Assembly (NCBI RefSeq): GCF_016598595.1
Contig: NZ_CP066788.1
Location: forward strand, 182,198-246,197
DNA length: 64,000 nt
Direction: 5' to 3'
Source: Martelella lutilitoris
Lineage (GTDB): Bacteria > Pseudomonadota > Alphaproteobacteria > Rhizobiales > Rhizobiaceae
Position 1 is the stretch's first letter; each line of letters opens with the position of its first letter. A program made the position numbers and the translations under genes. Shown one piece after another: positions 26,490-34,846 of the stretch. A model generated the notes under the pieces. The model searched no databases. It had not been told where the DNA came from and was given only the letters and a program-made list of their open reading frames with translations.

Positions 26490-28168
26490 GCGACGCCGTG
26501 AAGACCGCAAGCCGCCCCGCGCGCGGCATCGACATTGCCGACCGCGCCAGCGTCTGGGCGATGACGCTGTTCGTCGCAGCGCTCCTGATCATCTTCCTGC
26601 TGCTGCCGTTGCTGGGCATTCTGATGCGCAGCCTCGAGACCCCCGACGGTCTCGGCTTGGGCAATTTCATCGCCACCTTCTCGACCATGCGGTTCTGGGA
26701 GCTTGTCGGCGACAGCATTCTGGTCTCGCTCACCTCCACGGCAATCGTGGTGGTGGTTGCCTATGGCTATGCCTATGCGCTGCAGCGCGCGATCATCCCC
26801 GGCAAATGGTTCCTGCGGACCGTGATCCTGGTGCCGCTGTTCGCGCCGTCGCTGGTTCAGGCGCAGGGACTGATCCTGCTTCTCGGGCGTAACGGCATCC
26901 TCAACCGCTATCTCGATTTCGATCTCGATATCTACGGCTTCTGGGGCGTGGCGATCGCCAATGCGCTTTACGCCTTTCCCTACGCCTTCCTGATCCTTTC
27001 GGCGGCGCTCGCCGTGGCGGATGCCCGGATCTATGAGAGCGCCGAGGCGCTCGGCGCCGGCCCGCTGCGGATTTTCCGCGACGTCACCCTGCCCGCCACC
27101 CGCTACGGGTTGGCGGCCACGCTGTTCATCGTGTTCATGCTGGCAATCACCGATTTCGGTAATCCGATGGTGATCGGCGGCGATTTCAACGTGCTGGCGA
27201 CGGAAGTCTACAATCAGGTCATCGGTCAGGCCCAGTTCGGCCTCGGCGCGGTCATCGGCGTGGCGCTGCTGGTCCCGGCCATGTTCGCCAAGCTGATCGA
27301 AAAGCGGATGACGGCACGTCAGCACGCGTTGGTCACCGAGCAGTCCCGTCCCCTGACGCCAAAACCCTCGGCCCGGCGCGACCTGTTCTTCTCGCTCTAT
27401 GCCTATCTGGTGGCGGGCCTGGTCGTGTCCGTCGTCGCCATTGTCGTGTTCGCAAGCTTCGTGCATCTGTGGCCATACAATATGAGCTTCACGCTGCGCC
27501 ACTACCGGTTCGACGTGCAGAACGGCACGGATCCGCTCTGGAACAGCGTGTTCGTCGCTTTCGCGACCGCCATTGTCGGCATCATCGTCACCGGGCTCGG
27601 CGCGATTGTCGTGCACAAGTTCAAGACCGCGCTGACCGGTCCGCTGTCGTTTCTGGCGATCCTGCCGGCCGCCGTGCCCGGCATCGTGCTCGGTCTCGGC
27701 TATATCCTGGTGTTCAACGACCCCCACAACCCGCTCAATTTCCTCTACGGCACCTTTGCGCTGATCGTCATTCTCGAGGTCTATTACAACCACGCCCACG
27801 CCTTCCTGATCTCGTCCACCAGCCTGAAGCAGATCGGCGCGACCTTCGACGAGGCCTCGACGACGCTCGGCGGCACCTCGATGACCACCTTGCGCAAGGT
27901 CACCCTGCCGCTCATCTGGCCGACCCTTCTGGGTGTGGGCGTGTTCTATTTCATGCGATCCATGGTCTCGTTGTCGGCGGTGATCTTTCTCGTCACCCCC
28001 TCGACCCAGCTTGCCTCCGTTTCGGTGCTGCAATTGTCGGATCGCGGCGCGATCAACCAGGCGGCCGCCTTTTCGGTCTGCATCATGGGGATCGTGGTGC
28101 TTTGCCTGATCGTCGTGCGCGTGCTGATGCGGCTCGCCGGCGTCAGAGACGTAAGTCTCATAAGATAA
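26486..28168 (+). CDS. ABC transporter permease, fused two-domain (2-aminoethylphosphonate type)
   Basis: The 560-residue inner-membrane protein has about 12 helices in two homologous halves, each with an EAA-type loop: EALGAGPLRIFRDVTLPAT near residue 190 and TTLGGTSMTTLRKVTLPLIWP near 465. Such fused permeases are the FbpB/PhnU2 kind, where one polypeptide forms both transmembrane domains. The start overlaps the ATPase stop. The next gene, a HAD hydrolase, starts 15 bases later. Confidence 0.93.
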   Translation: MSDAVKTASRPARGIDIADRASVWAMTLFVAALLIIFLLLPLLGILMRSLETPDGLGLGNFIATFSTMRFWELVGDSILVSLTSTAIVVVVAYGYAYALQRAIIPGKWFLRTVILVPLFAPSLVQAQGLILLLGRNGILNRYLDFDLDIYGFWGVAIANALYAFPYAFLILSAALAVADARIYESAEALGAGPLRIFRDVTLPATRYGLAATLFIVFMLAITDFGNPMVIGGDFNVLATEVYNQVIGQAQFGLGAVIGVALLVPAMFAKLIEKRMTARQHALVTEQSRPLTPKPSARRDLFFSLYAYLVAGLVVSVVAIVVFASFVHLWPYNMSFTLRHYRFDVQNGTDPLWNSVFVAFATAIVGIIVTGLGAIVVHKFKTALTGPLSFLAILPAAVPGIVLGLGYILVFNDPHNPLNFLYGTFALIVILEVYYNHAHAFLISSTSLKQIGATFDEASTTLGGTSMTTLRKVTLPLIWPTLLGVGVFYFMRSMVSLSAVIFLVTPSTQLASVSVLQLSDRGAINQAAAFSVCIMGIVVLCLIVVRVLMRLAGVRDVSLIR

Positions 28169-28182
28169 GAGCGGAAAACGCC

Positions 28183-28911
28183 ATGACGGCCTCCCCCATC
28201 AAGGCCATCCTTTTCGACAAGGATGGCACCCTCCTCGATTACCAGCGCACATGGGCGCCCATCAACCGGGCCGCCGCCGAGCTTGCCGCGAGCGGCGATC
28301 CGGCGCTTGCCGCGCATCTTCTGAGCGTCGGCGGCATGGACGCCGAAAGCGGACTGACATCGTCAAACAGCCTGCTGGCGGCGGGAAACACCGACGAGAT
28401 CGCCAGGGCTTGGATCGAGGCCGGCGCGCCTTTCACCGTCGGCGAACTGACCGCCGCGCTCGATACGCTGTTTACAGCCGCGGCCTCCGACGCCGTTCCG
28501 GTTACCAATCTGGTCAAGCTGTTTCGCAACCTGCATCAACGCGGCTTCCGGCTCGGCATCGCCAGCAGCGACAGCCAGGCGGCGATCGAAAGTCTTGTGG
28601 AGCGGCTGTCGCTGACCCCATGGATCGATTTCATCGCCGGCTATGACAGCGGCTACGGCGTCAAACCGGAACCCGGCATGCTGCTGGCGTTCTGCGCGGC
28701 GATGGGCGTCTCCCCGGCGCAGACCGCGGTCGTCGGCGACAATCCCCATGACATGAACATGGCGATCTCCGGCGGGGCGGGCCTCAAGGTCGGCGTTTTG
28801 ACGGGAACGGGAACGCGCGACGTGTTGCAGCCTCTGTGCGATGTCTGCCTTCCGGGTATCCAGACTCTCGCCACCGAAGTATTCGAAAACACACCGGCTT
28901 CGAGGACATGA
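28183..28911 (+). CDS. HAD-superfamily phosphatase, phosphoglycolate-phosphatase/phosphonatase-like
   Basis: The 242-residue enzyme starts at the ATG at 28183; a long upstream extension in this frame is a shadow of the permease gene. Motif I FDKDGTLLD gives the nucleophile Asp12 and acid Asp14; motif II is GIASSDS, the Lys of motif III is in YGVKPEPG, and motif IV is VVGDNPHDM. A cap domain lies between residues 20 and 90. It is the last gene of the transporter operon and probably dephosphorylates, or cleaves, the imported compound in the cytoplasm. A phosphonatase role is possible, but the cap-domain Lys needed for it is not evident. Confidence 0.88.
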   Translation: MTASPIKAILFDKDGTLLDYQRTWAPINRAAAELAASGDPALAAHLLSVGGMDAESGLTSSNSLLAAGNTDEIARAWIEAGAPFTVGELTAALDTLFTAAASDAVPVTNLVKLFRNLHQRGFRLGIASSDSQAAIESLVERLSLTPWIDFIAGYDSGYGVKPEPGMLLAFCAAMGVSPAQTAVVGDNPHDMNMAISGGAGLKVGVLTGTGTRDVLQPLCDVCLPGIQTLATEVFENTPASRT

Positions 28912-28930
28912 AACGGACAGCGGAAAAGCG

Positions 28931-28960
28931 GCTGAAAGCGCGCTTTGGCCGCGCTTCAGC
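28931..28960. terminator. Bidirectional terminator candidate between HAD and DeoR genes
   Basis: GCTGAAAGCGCG (28931-28942) pairs with CCGCGCTTCAGC (28949-28960) with one bulge. It lies between two convergent genes and slightly overlaps the DeoR 3' end. Confidence 0.4.
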
Positions 28961-29732
28961 AGATGATCTCGACGTCGTTTTCCTCCAGAAGGCGACGGAT
29001 TTCCCCCTCCGGCATGGTGTCGGTGACAAGGGTGTCCAGGTCGGATATCGACCCCAGCCGCACCATGGCCCGCTTGCCGAACTTGCTGCTGTCGACGGCC
29101 ACAAGCGTGCGGCGCGATTGCGCCATCGCCGCCGTCGCCACAACGCTTTCGGCATGGTCGTCGTCGCAAAGGTCGCCGTCATTGTCGATGCCGCTCACCG
29201 AGATGATCGCACTATCGAACTTGAAGTTGCGGATGAATTCGGGCGTCTCTTCCTGGAAGATGCCGCCATGAATGGGACGCACGAAACCGCCGGGAACGGC
29301 CAGCGTGAAATTGGTGTTCTCGTTCAGGATCGTCGCCACCCTGAGGCTGTAGGTCAGAACCCTGAGATGATTGCGGCGCGACAGCGCGCGTGCGATCGCC
29401 TCGCAGGTCGTGCCGGAGTCGATGAAGATCGACGCGCCATCGGGCACAAGATCGGCGACAAGTTCGCCGATGCGCTGCTTCTGCTCCGCATTGTCGACGC
29501 GACGACGGCGGTAGACAGTTTCCTCCAGCGGGCCGACGAGAACCGCGCCGCCATGAAGACGACGCACGCGGCCCGCCTTTTCAAGCGCAAGAATGTCGCG
29601 CCGGGCCGTCTGCGTGGTCACCGTGAAGAAATCGGAAATCTCCTCTACGGAGATATAGAAGTTCTTCTCCATCAATCGCAGTATCGACGACTGACGGCCT
29701 TCCTTCTTTCTTTCCTCGCCGCTTCTTTCCAC
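28956..29732 (-). CDS. DeoR/GlpR-family transcriptional regulator
   Basis: The 258-residue regulator has an N-terminal DeoR helix-turn-helix (SSILRLMEKNFYISVEEISDFF and TTQTARRDILALEKAGRVRRLHGGAVL, residues about 15-67). It then has the DeoRC sensor domain with IFIDSGTTCEAIARAL, the sugar-phosphate-binding loop, and later VDSSKFGKRAMVRLG. Members sense phosphorylated sugars or related phosphates. The start is a GTG at 29732; other in-frame starts are possible. It is convergent with the HAD gene and divergent from the autotransporter gene, with an operator-like dyad in between. It likely regulates both; the effector is unknown. Confidence 0.92.
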   Translation of the reverse strand: MERSGEERKKEGRQSSILRLMEKNFYISVEEISDFFTVTTQTARRDILALEKAGRVRRLHGGAVLVGPLEETVYRRRRVDNAEQKQRIGELVADLVPDGASIFIDSGTTCEAIARALSRRNHLRVLTYSLRVATILNENTNFTLAVPGGFVRPIHGGIFQEETPEFIRNFKFDSAIISVSGIDNDGDLCDDDHAESVVATAAMAQSRRTLVAVDSSKFGKRAMVRLGSISDLDTLVTDTMPEGEIRRLLEENDVEIIC

Positions 29733-29828
29733 GTCCGCACCACCTCCAGCACCATTTCCGATTCTGTGTCCCCTTTTTGAAACACCGGGCGCGTGTACGC
29801 AAGGAATCTATAAAAATGTTGTAAATAT

Positions 29829-29851
29829 GACATATACGGGGACTATATGTC
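29829..29851. promoter_or_regulatory. Dyad GACATATA-N7-TATATGTC before the autotransporter gene
   Basis: A perfect 8-bp inverted repeat with a 7-bp spacer lies in the divergent region between the DeoR gene and the autotransporter gene. TTTCGAAA follows at 29854, a motif resembling half of GlpR-type operators. It is a candidate DeoR operator. Confidence 0.5.
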
Positions 29852-29923
29852 GCTTTCGAAACATACTAACCTGACGACGCAAATCGAAATTTCATAGCGT
29901 TCCGATTACGAAAGGAATACCCG

Positions 29924-32900
29924 ATGAATGGTATCATTCAGCGGCTGGGAAGCCGCGCGCAGATTTCAGGCAAGATGCTCGGCCTTCTGAGCGGCGTTTC
30001 GCTGCTGGCCGTCAGCGCTGTTCCAGCGAAAGCCGAAGACAATGCGCTGCGCATCATCTCCCTGAACACCTGGGGCGCATCGACGCTCATCCCCGAAGCC
30101 GCCGACCTTCTTTCATCGGGCAATTACGACTTCATCACCATCCAGGAATACCGCAACAGCTACGGCGTCGATATCCAGAAGAAGATGGCCGACCTTGGCG
30201 CTGGCGATTACGAGCTGCACTCGAAGGGCGACACCGGCCTTGCCTGGCGCGACAAGGACATTATCGATTACAGCAATACCGATGAGCCGGTTCACGTGGT
30301 TGTCGGCGGCGAGAACGGCCGCCCGCAGACCATCATCGCGACGGAGCATCTCGATTACCGCGACGATGCCTTTCTCCATCGTAACCGCGAAGCCCATGAG
30401 CTGAACGACTGGGCGGCAAGCAAGGCGAGCCCCATTATCATGACGGGAGACTTCAACGCGGGCGACGTCTCCGAGCGCGGACTGCTGGAAGTGGTTCAGC
30501 AGGAATTCATGATGAAGCGCGCGCGAGAGACCGGCAATGCGGACCACAAGGCCTGGGCGCTGCAATATGTCGCGCGCAATCACGCCATCGGCTCTGAAAA
30601 ATACGCCGCCGCCGAAGCCTATATCAACCGCAAGTCCAACACCATGCCGGAAGGCCTGTTCACCGACGAGACCTATCCCGTGGCGGGCAACACGCCCTAC
30701 ACGATGAACCTTCTGAAGAAGCAGTACCAGATCCTGCAGAACCCCGAGGATCGCGAACGCTTCGCCCCCCACAAGCTGGCGGATGGCAGCACAACATGGC
30801 CGAGCGTCGAGGAAGACGACGAGGCCTTCAAATGGCCGTCCTGGGGCCGCACCCAGATCGACCACTTCATTGCGTCGCGCCCCTATGCCAAATGGTGGGA
30901 ACTGACGGATGCCGAAGACGACCACTATGTCGGCGGCGTTCTCGACCAGGACATCAGCACGACGGACGAGGGTCACGCGCTCTCCGATCATGAGCCGCTC
31001 GCCCATGAAATCCGCTGGAAGGGCCCGAATGTCGAGGAGATCGGCGACGGCAGCGGCAAGATCCGCCTGACCTTCGATGCCAACACGCGCGATTCGGCAG
31101 AGCGCGCCAATGAATTCCGGCTGTCGCGCAACAACCACCGCACCGATGTCTATCTCGGCCAGCTTTCCGATGAGGATGGCCGTCCGATCTATGCGCAGGC
31201 CCCGGAAGTCACCGAGGACCGCCTCGGCTTCCTGCTCGCCAACGCGGTCTATGACCGTCACGACCCGGAAGCCTTTCAGGAGGAGCTTTCCCTCTACGTG
31301 CCCGCCGAACAGCAGGCGGTTTACAAGGCCTATCTCGACAAGCTGACGGATACCTCCAATCCGGAATTCTTCCGCAACGTTCTCGACGACTATTTCCAGG
31401 CGCATCGCGAAGAGTTCCCGGGCATCGGCAGCATCAGCGACATGAGCTGGGAGCAATGGGGCGATATCCTCATGAAATATGTCGATGAGGACCTTGCCTT
31501 TGACACCAAGCCGGAAAACCCGGCCTGGGACGAGCTTGTCGAAACGTTCGGTCTCAGCGATCCGGCCGTGCGCGCCGCGCTTTCGGCGAAGACCGGGCTC
31601 GACTTCGAAAACGATCCCTTCGCGCCCCTCAAGCTGGCGCTCGACTGCGCCGACGCGCAGCATCTGTCGCTTCAGGGCGCCCGCGCGATGTGCGTGGATG
31701 ATCATGAGCGCTTCCGCGACATCGTCGTCACCGCCGGCAAGACTGTGGCGATCGACGAAAGCGCGGCACTCGGCTCCTCCGACGGCCTGATCACGCTCGA
31801 CAATGGCGGCATCCGCACCGCCGGACCGGACGATGACTGGGCTCAGTGGACCGGCCCGATCACGGCGCTCGACAAGGCCATCCGCTTCGACGGCCGGGGC
31901 TGGATCGATGTTTCCCACCCGACGGTTCCGGTGACCGCTCTGAAGACATTCTCCGGCGACGGCACGTTTGAAAAGCGCGGCGTCGGCACCCTGCTCTTGA
32001 CGGCCGACAGCTCCGGCTTTGCCGGCACCACGCTGGTCAACGAGGGCAAGCTGCTGGTGGGCGACGAAAACGGCGCCGGCGCGATCGGCGGCAGCATGGC
32101 CGTCAATGACGGCGCGATACTCGGCGGCTCCGGCACGATCGGCTCCGGCGCGGGATCGCTGGTCTCGATTGCCGCGGGCGGCACGCTGTCGCCGGGCAAT
32201 TCCATCGGCACGTTGACCATCGACGGCGACCTCGCCTTCGCCAGCGGCTCGATCTTCGCCGTCGAAGTCGACCCGGAAAGCGGGCGCAGCGACGCTGTGA
32301 CCGTCACCGGCAAGGCCTCGCTGGACGGCACGCTCGCCCATGTCGGCTTCGACGGCGTCTACGATCCGCGCTCGACCTACACCGTCCTCTCGGCCGGTGA
32401 GATCGAGGGCGAATTCGCAAGCGTCACCTCCGATTTCGCCTTCCTGACGCCCGACTTTCTCTATGGCACGGGCGAAATCGGCCTGAAGCTGCAGCGCAAC
32501 GACCGCGATTTCGCATCGCTGACTCAAACTGCCAACCAGGCAGCCGTCGCGGCAAGCGTGGAGTCGATCGGCTTTACCGCCGGAAACCAGCTCTATGACG
32601 CGATCGTCATGCTGCCGGACGATCCCGATTTCATCCGCAACGGCTTCGACCAGCTTTCCGGCGAGATCCATGCATCGGTCAAATCCGCGCTGATCGAGGA
32701 AAGCGGCATCGTCCGCGGCGCGGAGGCCGATCGCCTGCGGGCAGCCTTCGGCACGGTCGGCGCATCGTCGGCGCCGGTTCTGGCCTATGGCCCGGACGGT
32801 GCAAACCTCGTCGCTCCCGATCAGGCAAACGGCATCGCCGCCTGGGGCAGCGCCTTCGGAGCGTGGAACACGTTCGACGGCAACGCCAATGCCGCCGGCC

Positions 32901-33652
32901 TCGACAGCGCGACGGGCGGCCTGCTTGTCGGCGTCGACATCCCGCTTGCCGAAACCTGGCGCGTCGGCGCGCTTGCCGGCTACAGCCATTCGAGCTTCGA
33001 CAGCGATGACCGCGCGTCGTCCGGTTCCAGCGATAACTACTCGCTCGGCCTCTATGCCGGTTCGCAATGGGGCGGCCTCGGCTTCCGCTCGGGTCTCGCC
33101 TATACGTGGCACCAGATCGACACCAGCCGTTCGGTGTTCATCCCGGGCCTTACGAATGCGCTCGACAGCAGCTATGACGCCGGCACCTTCCAGGCGTTCG
33201 GAGAACTCGGCTATCAGTTCGACCTCTCCGACGTTCAGCTGGAGCCGTTCGCCAACCTCGCCTATGTCAATCTGGATACGGATGGCTATGGCGAGAGCGG
33301 CGGCGCAGCGGCATTGAGCGGCGCAAGCGGCAGCTCAGATACCACCTTCACCACCGTGGGCGCGCGCGTCTCCTCCGACTTCATGATCGGCGCAACGCGA
33401 GCAAAGGCAAGCGGCATGATCGGCTGGCGTCACGCCTTTGGCGATATCACGCCGTCCGTCACGCAGGCTTTTGCGGGCTCGACGCCGTTCGCCGTCACCG
33501 GCGTCGCCGTTGCCGAGGATGCCGCCGTGGTCGAGGCCGGCCTCGACTTCGACCTGTCGGCCAACACCACGATCGGCGTGTCCTACCAGGGCCAGTTCGG
33601 CGACGACGTCAGCTACAACGGCGTCAACGCAAGGCTCCAGGTGAAGTTCTGA
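29924..33652 (+). CDS. Autotransporter with endonuclease/exonuclease/phosphatase (EEP) passenger
   Basis: A 1242-residue outer-membrane-anchored enzyme. A signal peptide (about 1-37, ending VPAKA) precedes an EEP domain (about 43-360) with the full catalytic set: Asn48 in SLNTWG, Glu75 in IQEYR, His142 in TEHLD, Asp175-Asn178 in GDFN, Gln311 to His314 in QIDHF, and Ser354-Asp355-His356 in SDHEPL. This is the DNase I, sphingomyelinase or phosphodiesterase-type active site. A helical linker (about 365-640) is followed by autotransporter-associated repeats (TFEKRGVGTLLLT, GTLSPGNSIGTLTIDGDL) and a C-terminal beta-barrel (about 970-1242) ending LQVKF. The product is surface-displayed, and the substrate is a phosphodiester. 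The adjacent phosphonate-type transporter and HAD enzyme suggest that the product is imported. Confidence 0.88.
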   Translation: MNGIIQRLGSRAQISGKMLGLLSGVSLLAVSAVPAKAEDNALRIISLNTWGASTLIPEAADLLSSGNYDFITIQEYRNSYGVDIQKKMADLGAGDYELHSKGDTGLAWRDKDIIDYSNTDEPVHVVVGGENGRPQTIIATEHLDYRDDAFLHRNREAHELNDWAASKASPIIMTGDFNAGDVSERGLLEVVQQEFMMKRARETGNADHKAWALQYVARNHAIGSEKYAAAEAYINRKSNTMPEGLFTDETYPVAGNTPYTMNLLKKQYQILQNPEDRERFAPHKLADGSTTWPSVEEDDEAFKWPSWGRTQIDHFIASRPYAKWWELTDAEDDHYVGGVLDQDISTTDEGHALSDHEPLAHEIRWKGPNVEEIGDGSGKIRLTFDANTRDSAERANEFRLSRNNHRTDVYLGQLSDEDGRPIYAQAPEVTEDRLGFLLANAVYDRHDPEAFQEELSLYVPAEQQAVYKAYLDKLTDTSNPEFFRNVLDDYFQAHREEFPGIGSISDMSWEQWGDILMKYVDEDLAFDTKPENPAWDELVETFGLSDPAVRAALSAKTGLDFENDPFAPLKLALDCADAQHLSLQGARAMCVDDHERFRDIVVTAGKTVAIDESAALGSSDGLITLDNGGIRTAGPDDDWAQWTGPITALDKAIRFDGRGWIDVSHPTVPVTALKTFSGDGTFEKRGVGTLLLTADSSGFAGTTLVNEGKLLVGDENGAGAIGGSMAVNDGAILGGSGTIGSGAGSLVSIAAGGTLSPGNSIGTLTIDGDLAFASGSIFAVEVDPESGRSDAVTVTGKASLDGTLAHVGFDGVYDPRSTYTVLSAGEIEGEFASVTSDFAFLTPDFLYGTGEIGLKLQRNDRDFASLTQTANQAAVAASVESIGFTAGNQLYDAIVMLPDDPDFIRNGFDQLSGEIHASVKSALIEESGIVRGAEADRLRAAFGTVGASSAPVLAYGPDGANLVAPDQANGIAAWGSAFGAWNTFDGNANAAGLDSATGGLLVGVDIPLAETWRVGALAGYSHSSFDSDDRASSGSSDNYSLGLYAGSQWGGLGFRSGLAYTWHQIDTSRSVFIPGLTNALDSSYDAGTFQAFGELGYQFDLSDVQLEPFANLAYVNLDTDGYGESGGAAALSGASGSSDTTFTTVGARVSSDFMIGATRAKASGMIGWRHAFGDITPSVTQAFAGSTPFAVTGVAVAEDAAVVEAGLDFDLSANTTIGVSYQGQFGDDVSYNGVNARLQVKF

Positions 33653-33661
33653 TCTGAAGGC

Positions 33662-33704
33662 AGGCCACGTTCCGGCGGAATAATTCCCGTCCGGAGCGTG
33701 GCCT
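33662..33704 (+). terminator. Hairpin terminator after the autotransporter gene
   Basis: AGGCCACGTTCCGG (33662-33675) pairs with CCGGAGCGTGGCCT (33691-33704) apart from one wobble, 10 bases after the stop. ATTTCC follows, so T-tract support is weak. Confidence 0.6.
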
Positions 33705-33831
33705 ATTTCCGAGAGGCTTGCGCCATTGCGCACGGCCGAAAGGGGGCATCCGTCCCATCGGCTCATCTTCTGATTTCGAGCGCGGTCGCAACCGGCGGAG
33801 TCGTTCCGGCTTGCCGGTCCTCGCAAGGCTT

Positions 33832-34629
33832 TTATCGTGCTGCGACAAGCGTGTGATTTTCGCCTTCGCTGTTGAGATAGCGGCGGACGGGAAGCGGCAG
33901 TTTCGGCGATTTTTCATTGAACAGGCCGCATCCTTCCAGCAGTCTGCGCTTGTCGGGGTTCGGCCCGGCCACGCGCCAGATCGCCCGCGTGGAATAGGGC
34001 AGGTTTTCCTGGCGCCAGGAAACGCCGGTCGTCACCCCGCGCAGATAGGTGCGCTGATGCTCGGCAAACGGCATCAGCGTCGTCTGACACAGGAAGGATT
34101 GTTCCCCCACCCCGCGCTCGACGATAAAAAGCCGGTTACGCCAGTAGGCCGCCAGTCCGACATATTTCGAGAACTGTCGAATCTCCTGGTCCCGGTCATA
34201 AATCCGCTCGATCGATTTGACCGTGATCTGGCCGTTTTTCTCCTCGATCCTGGCACAGCTTCGGACGATTTTCCCGGGCCATGACAGGCTTTTATGGTAA
34301 AGTTCGTAATAGCCCGTATACTGACGCAGCTCCGGCAGGTTTCCGGGGAACCCCTCCCGCAACAGAAAATCCGGTCCGACGGTCTCGGCAGGCGTGCCGA
34401 GTACGTCCTGGAAGCGCTTTTCCGGCAGCAGGAAGTCCTGCGGCTTGAGGTTGAAATGCCGCGCGATTTTCCCTGTATTATAGGGCGAAGGGCGCGTTTG
34501 CGCGGCAAGATAGCGGTTGAACTGCTGTCGATTGATGCCGATCTCGCGGCAGATTGCAGTAATCGACGGGCGAGTGTTGCAGGCAAATCGCAGATTGGCT
34601 GCAAAGAGACTGTTGTTTTGGGATTTCAA
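33832..34629 (-). CDS. HTH regulator with C-terminal sensor-like domain
   Basis: The 265-residue protein starts with an XRE-like helix-turn-helix: RPSITAICREIGINRQQFNRYLAAQTRPSPYNTGKIARHFNLKPQDFLLPE (about residues 20-70), a pattern like the Cro/C1 fold with an unusual recognition helix. Residues 100-265 form an unnamed domain (LPELRQYTGYYELYHKSLSWPGKIVRS, RGVTTGVSWRQENLPYSTRAIW). The start TTG at 34629 is the first in frame; no ATG is close by. It is divergent from the peptide-type transporter operon, with a repeat-rich control region between them, so it is its likely regulator. Confidence 0.75.
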   Translation of the reverse strand: MKSQNNSLFAANLRFACNTRPSITAICREIGINRQQFNRYLAAQTRPSPYNTGKIARHFNLKPQDFLLPEKRFQDVLGTPAETVGPDFLLREGFPGNLPELRQYTGYYELYHKSLSWPGKIVRSCARIEEKNGQITVKSIERIYDRDQEIRQFSKYVGLAAYWRNRLFIVERGVGEQSFLCQTTLMPFAEHQRTYLRGVTTGVSWRQENLPYSTRAIWRVAGPNPDKRRLLEGCGLFNEKSPKLPLPVRRYLNSEGENHTLVAAR

Positions 34630-34650
34630 TGTTTTCGAGGCCGGTCATTA

Positions 34651-34747
34651 TAGCGTCAATTAGCGTCATTGTGCGTCAATACGCGAAGTTGCCTGGCTTG
34701 CGCAAGCCGCTTATGCCTTTGCGCATGAAATTTGACGGACCCGTCAA
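34651..34747. promoter_or_regulatory. Operator array: three 10-bp direct repeats and two palindromes
   Basis: TAGCGTCAAT, TAGCGTCATT and GTGCGTCAAT lie head to tail at 34651-34680, one per helical turn. A perfect 14-bp palindrome GGCTTGCGCAAGCC sits at 34695-34708, and TTGACGG-AC-CCGTCAA at 34732-34747 reuses the GTCAA core as a dyad. The region separates the HTH regulator (minus) and the transporter operon (plus) and looks like its binding array. Confidence 0.65.
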
Positions 34748-34846
34748 TCGCGCCTTCAGGCATTTCGATATCGCCTTTGCGATCATCCGCAGTCGCGGGG
34801 CGACGCGGTCGATATGTGCAATGCTAAAACAGTCAGGGGAAACCAT

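Noticed and set aside
26336..28033. 565-codon minus-strand frame opposite the fused permease
   Set aside because: His/Gln/Arg-rich shadow of a membrane-protein gene.
30113..33112. 999-codon minus-strand frame opposite the autotransporter
   Set aside because: Long only because of GC-rich codon bias; no motif, and the plus-strand protein has all EEP and barrel features.
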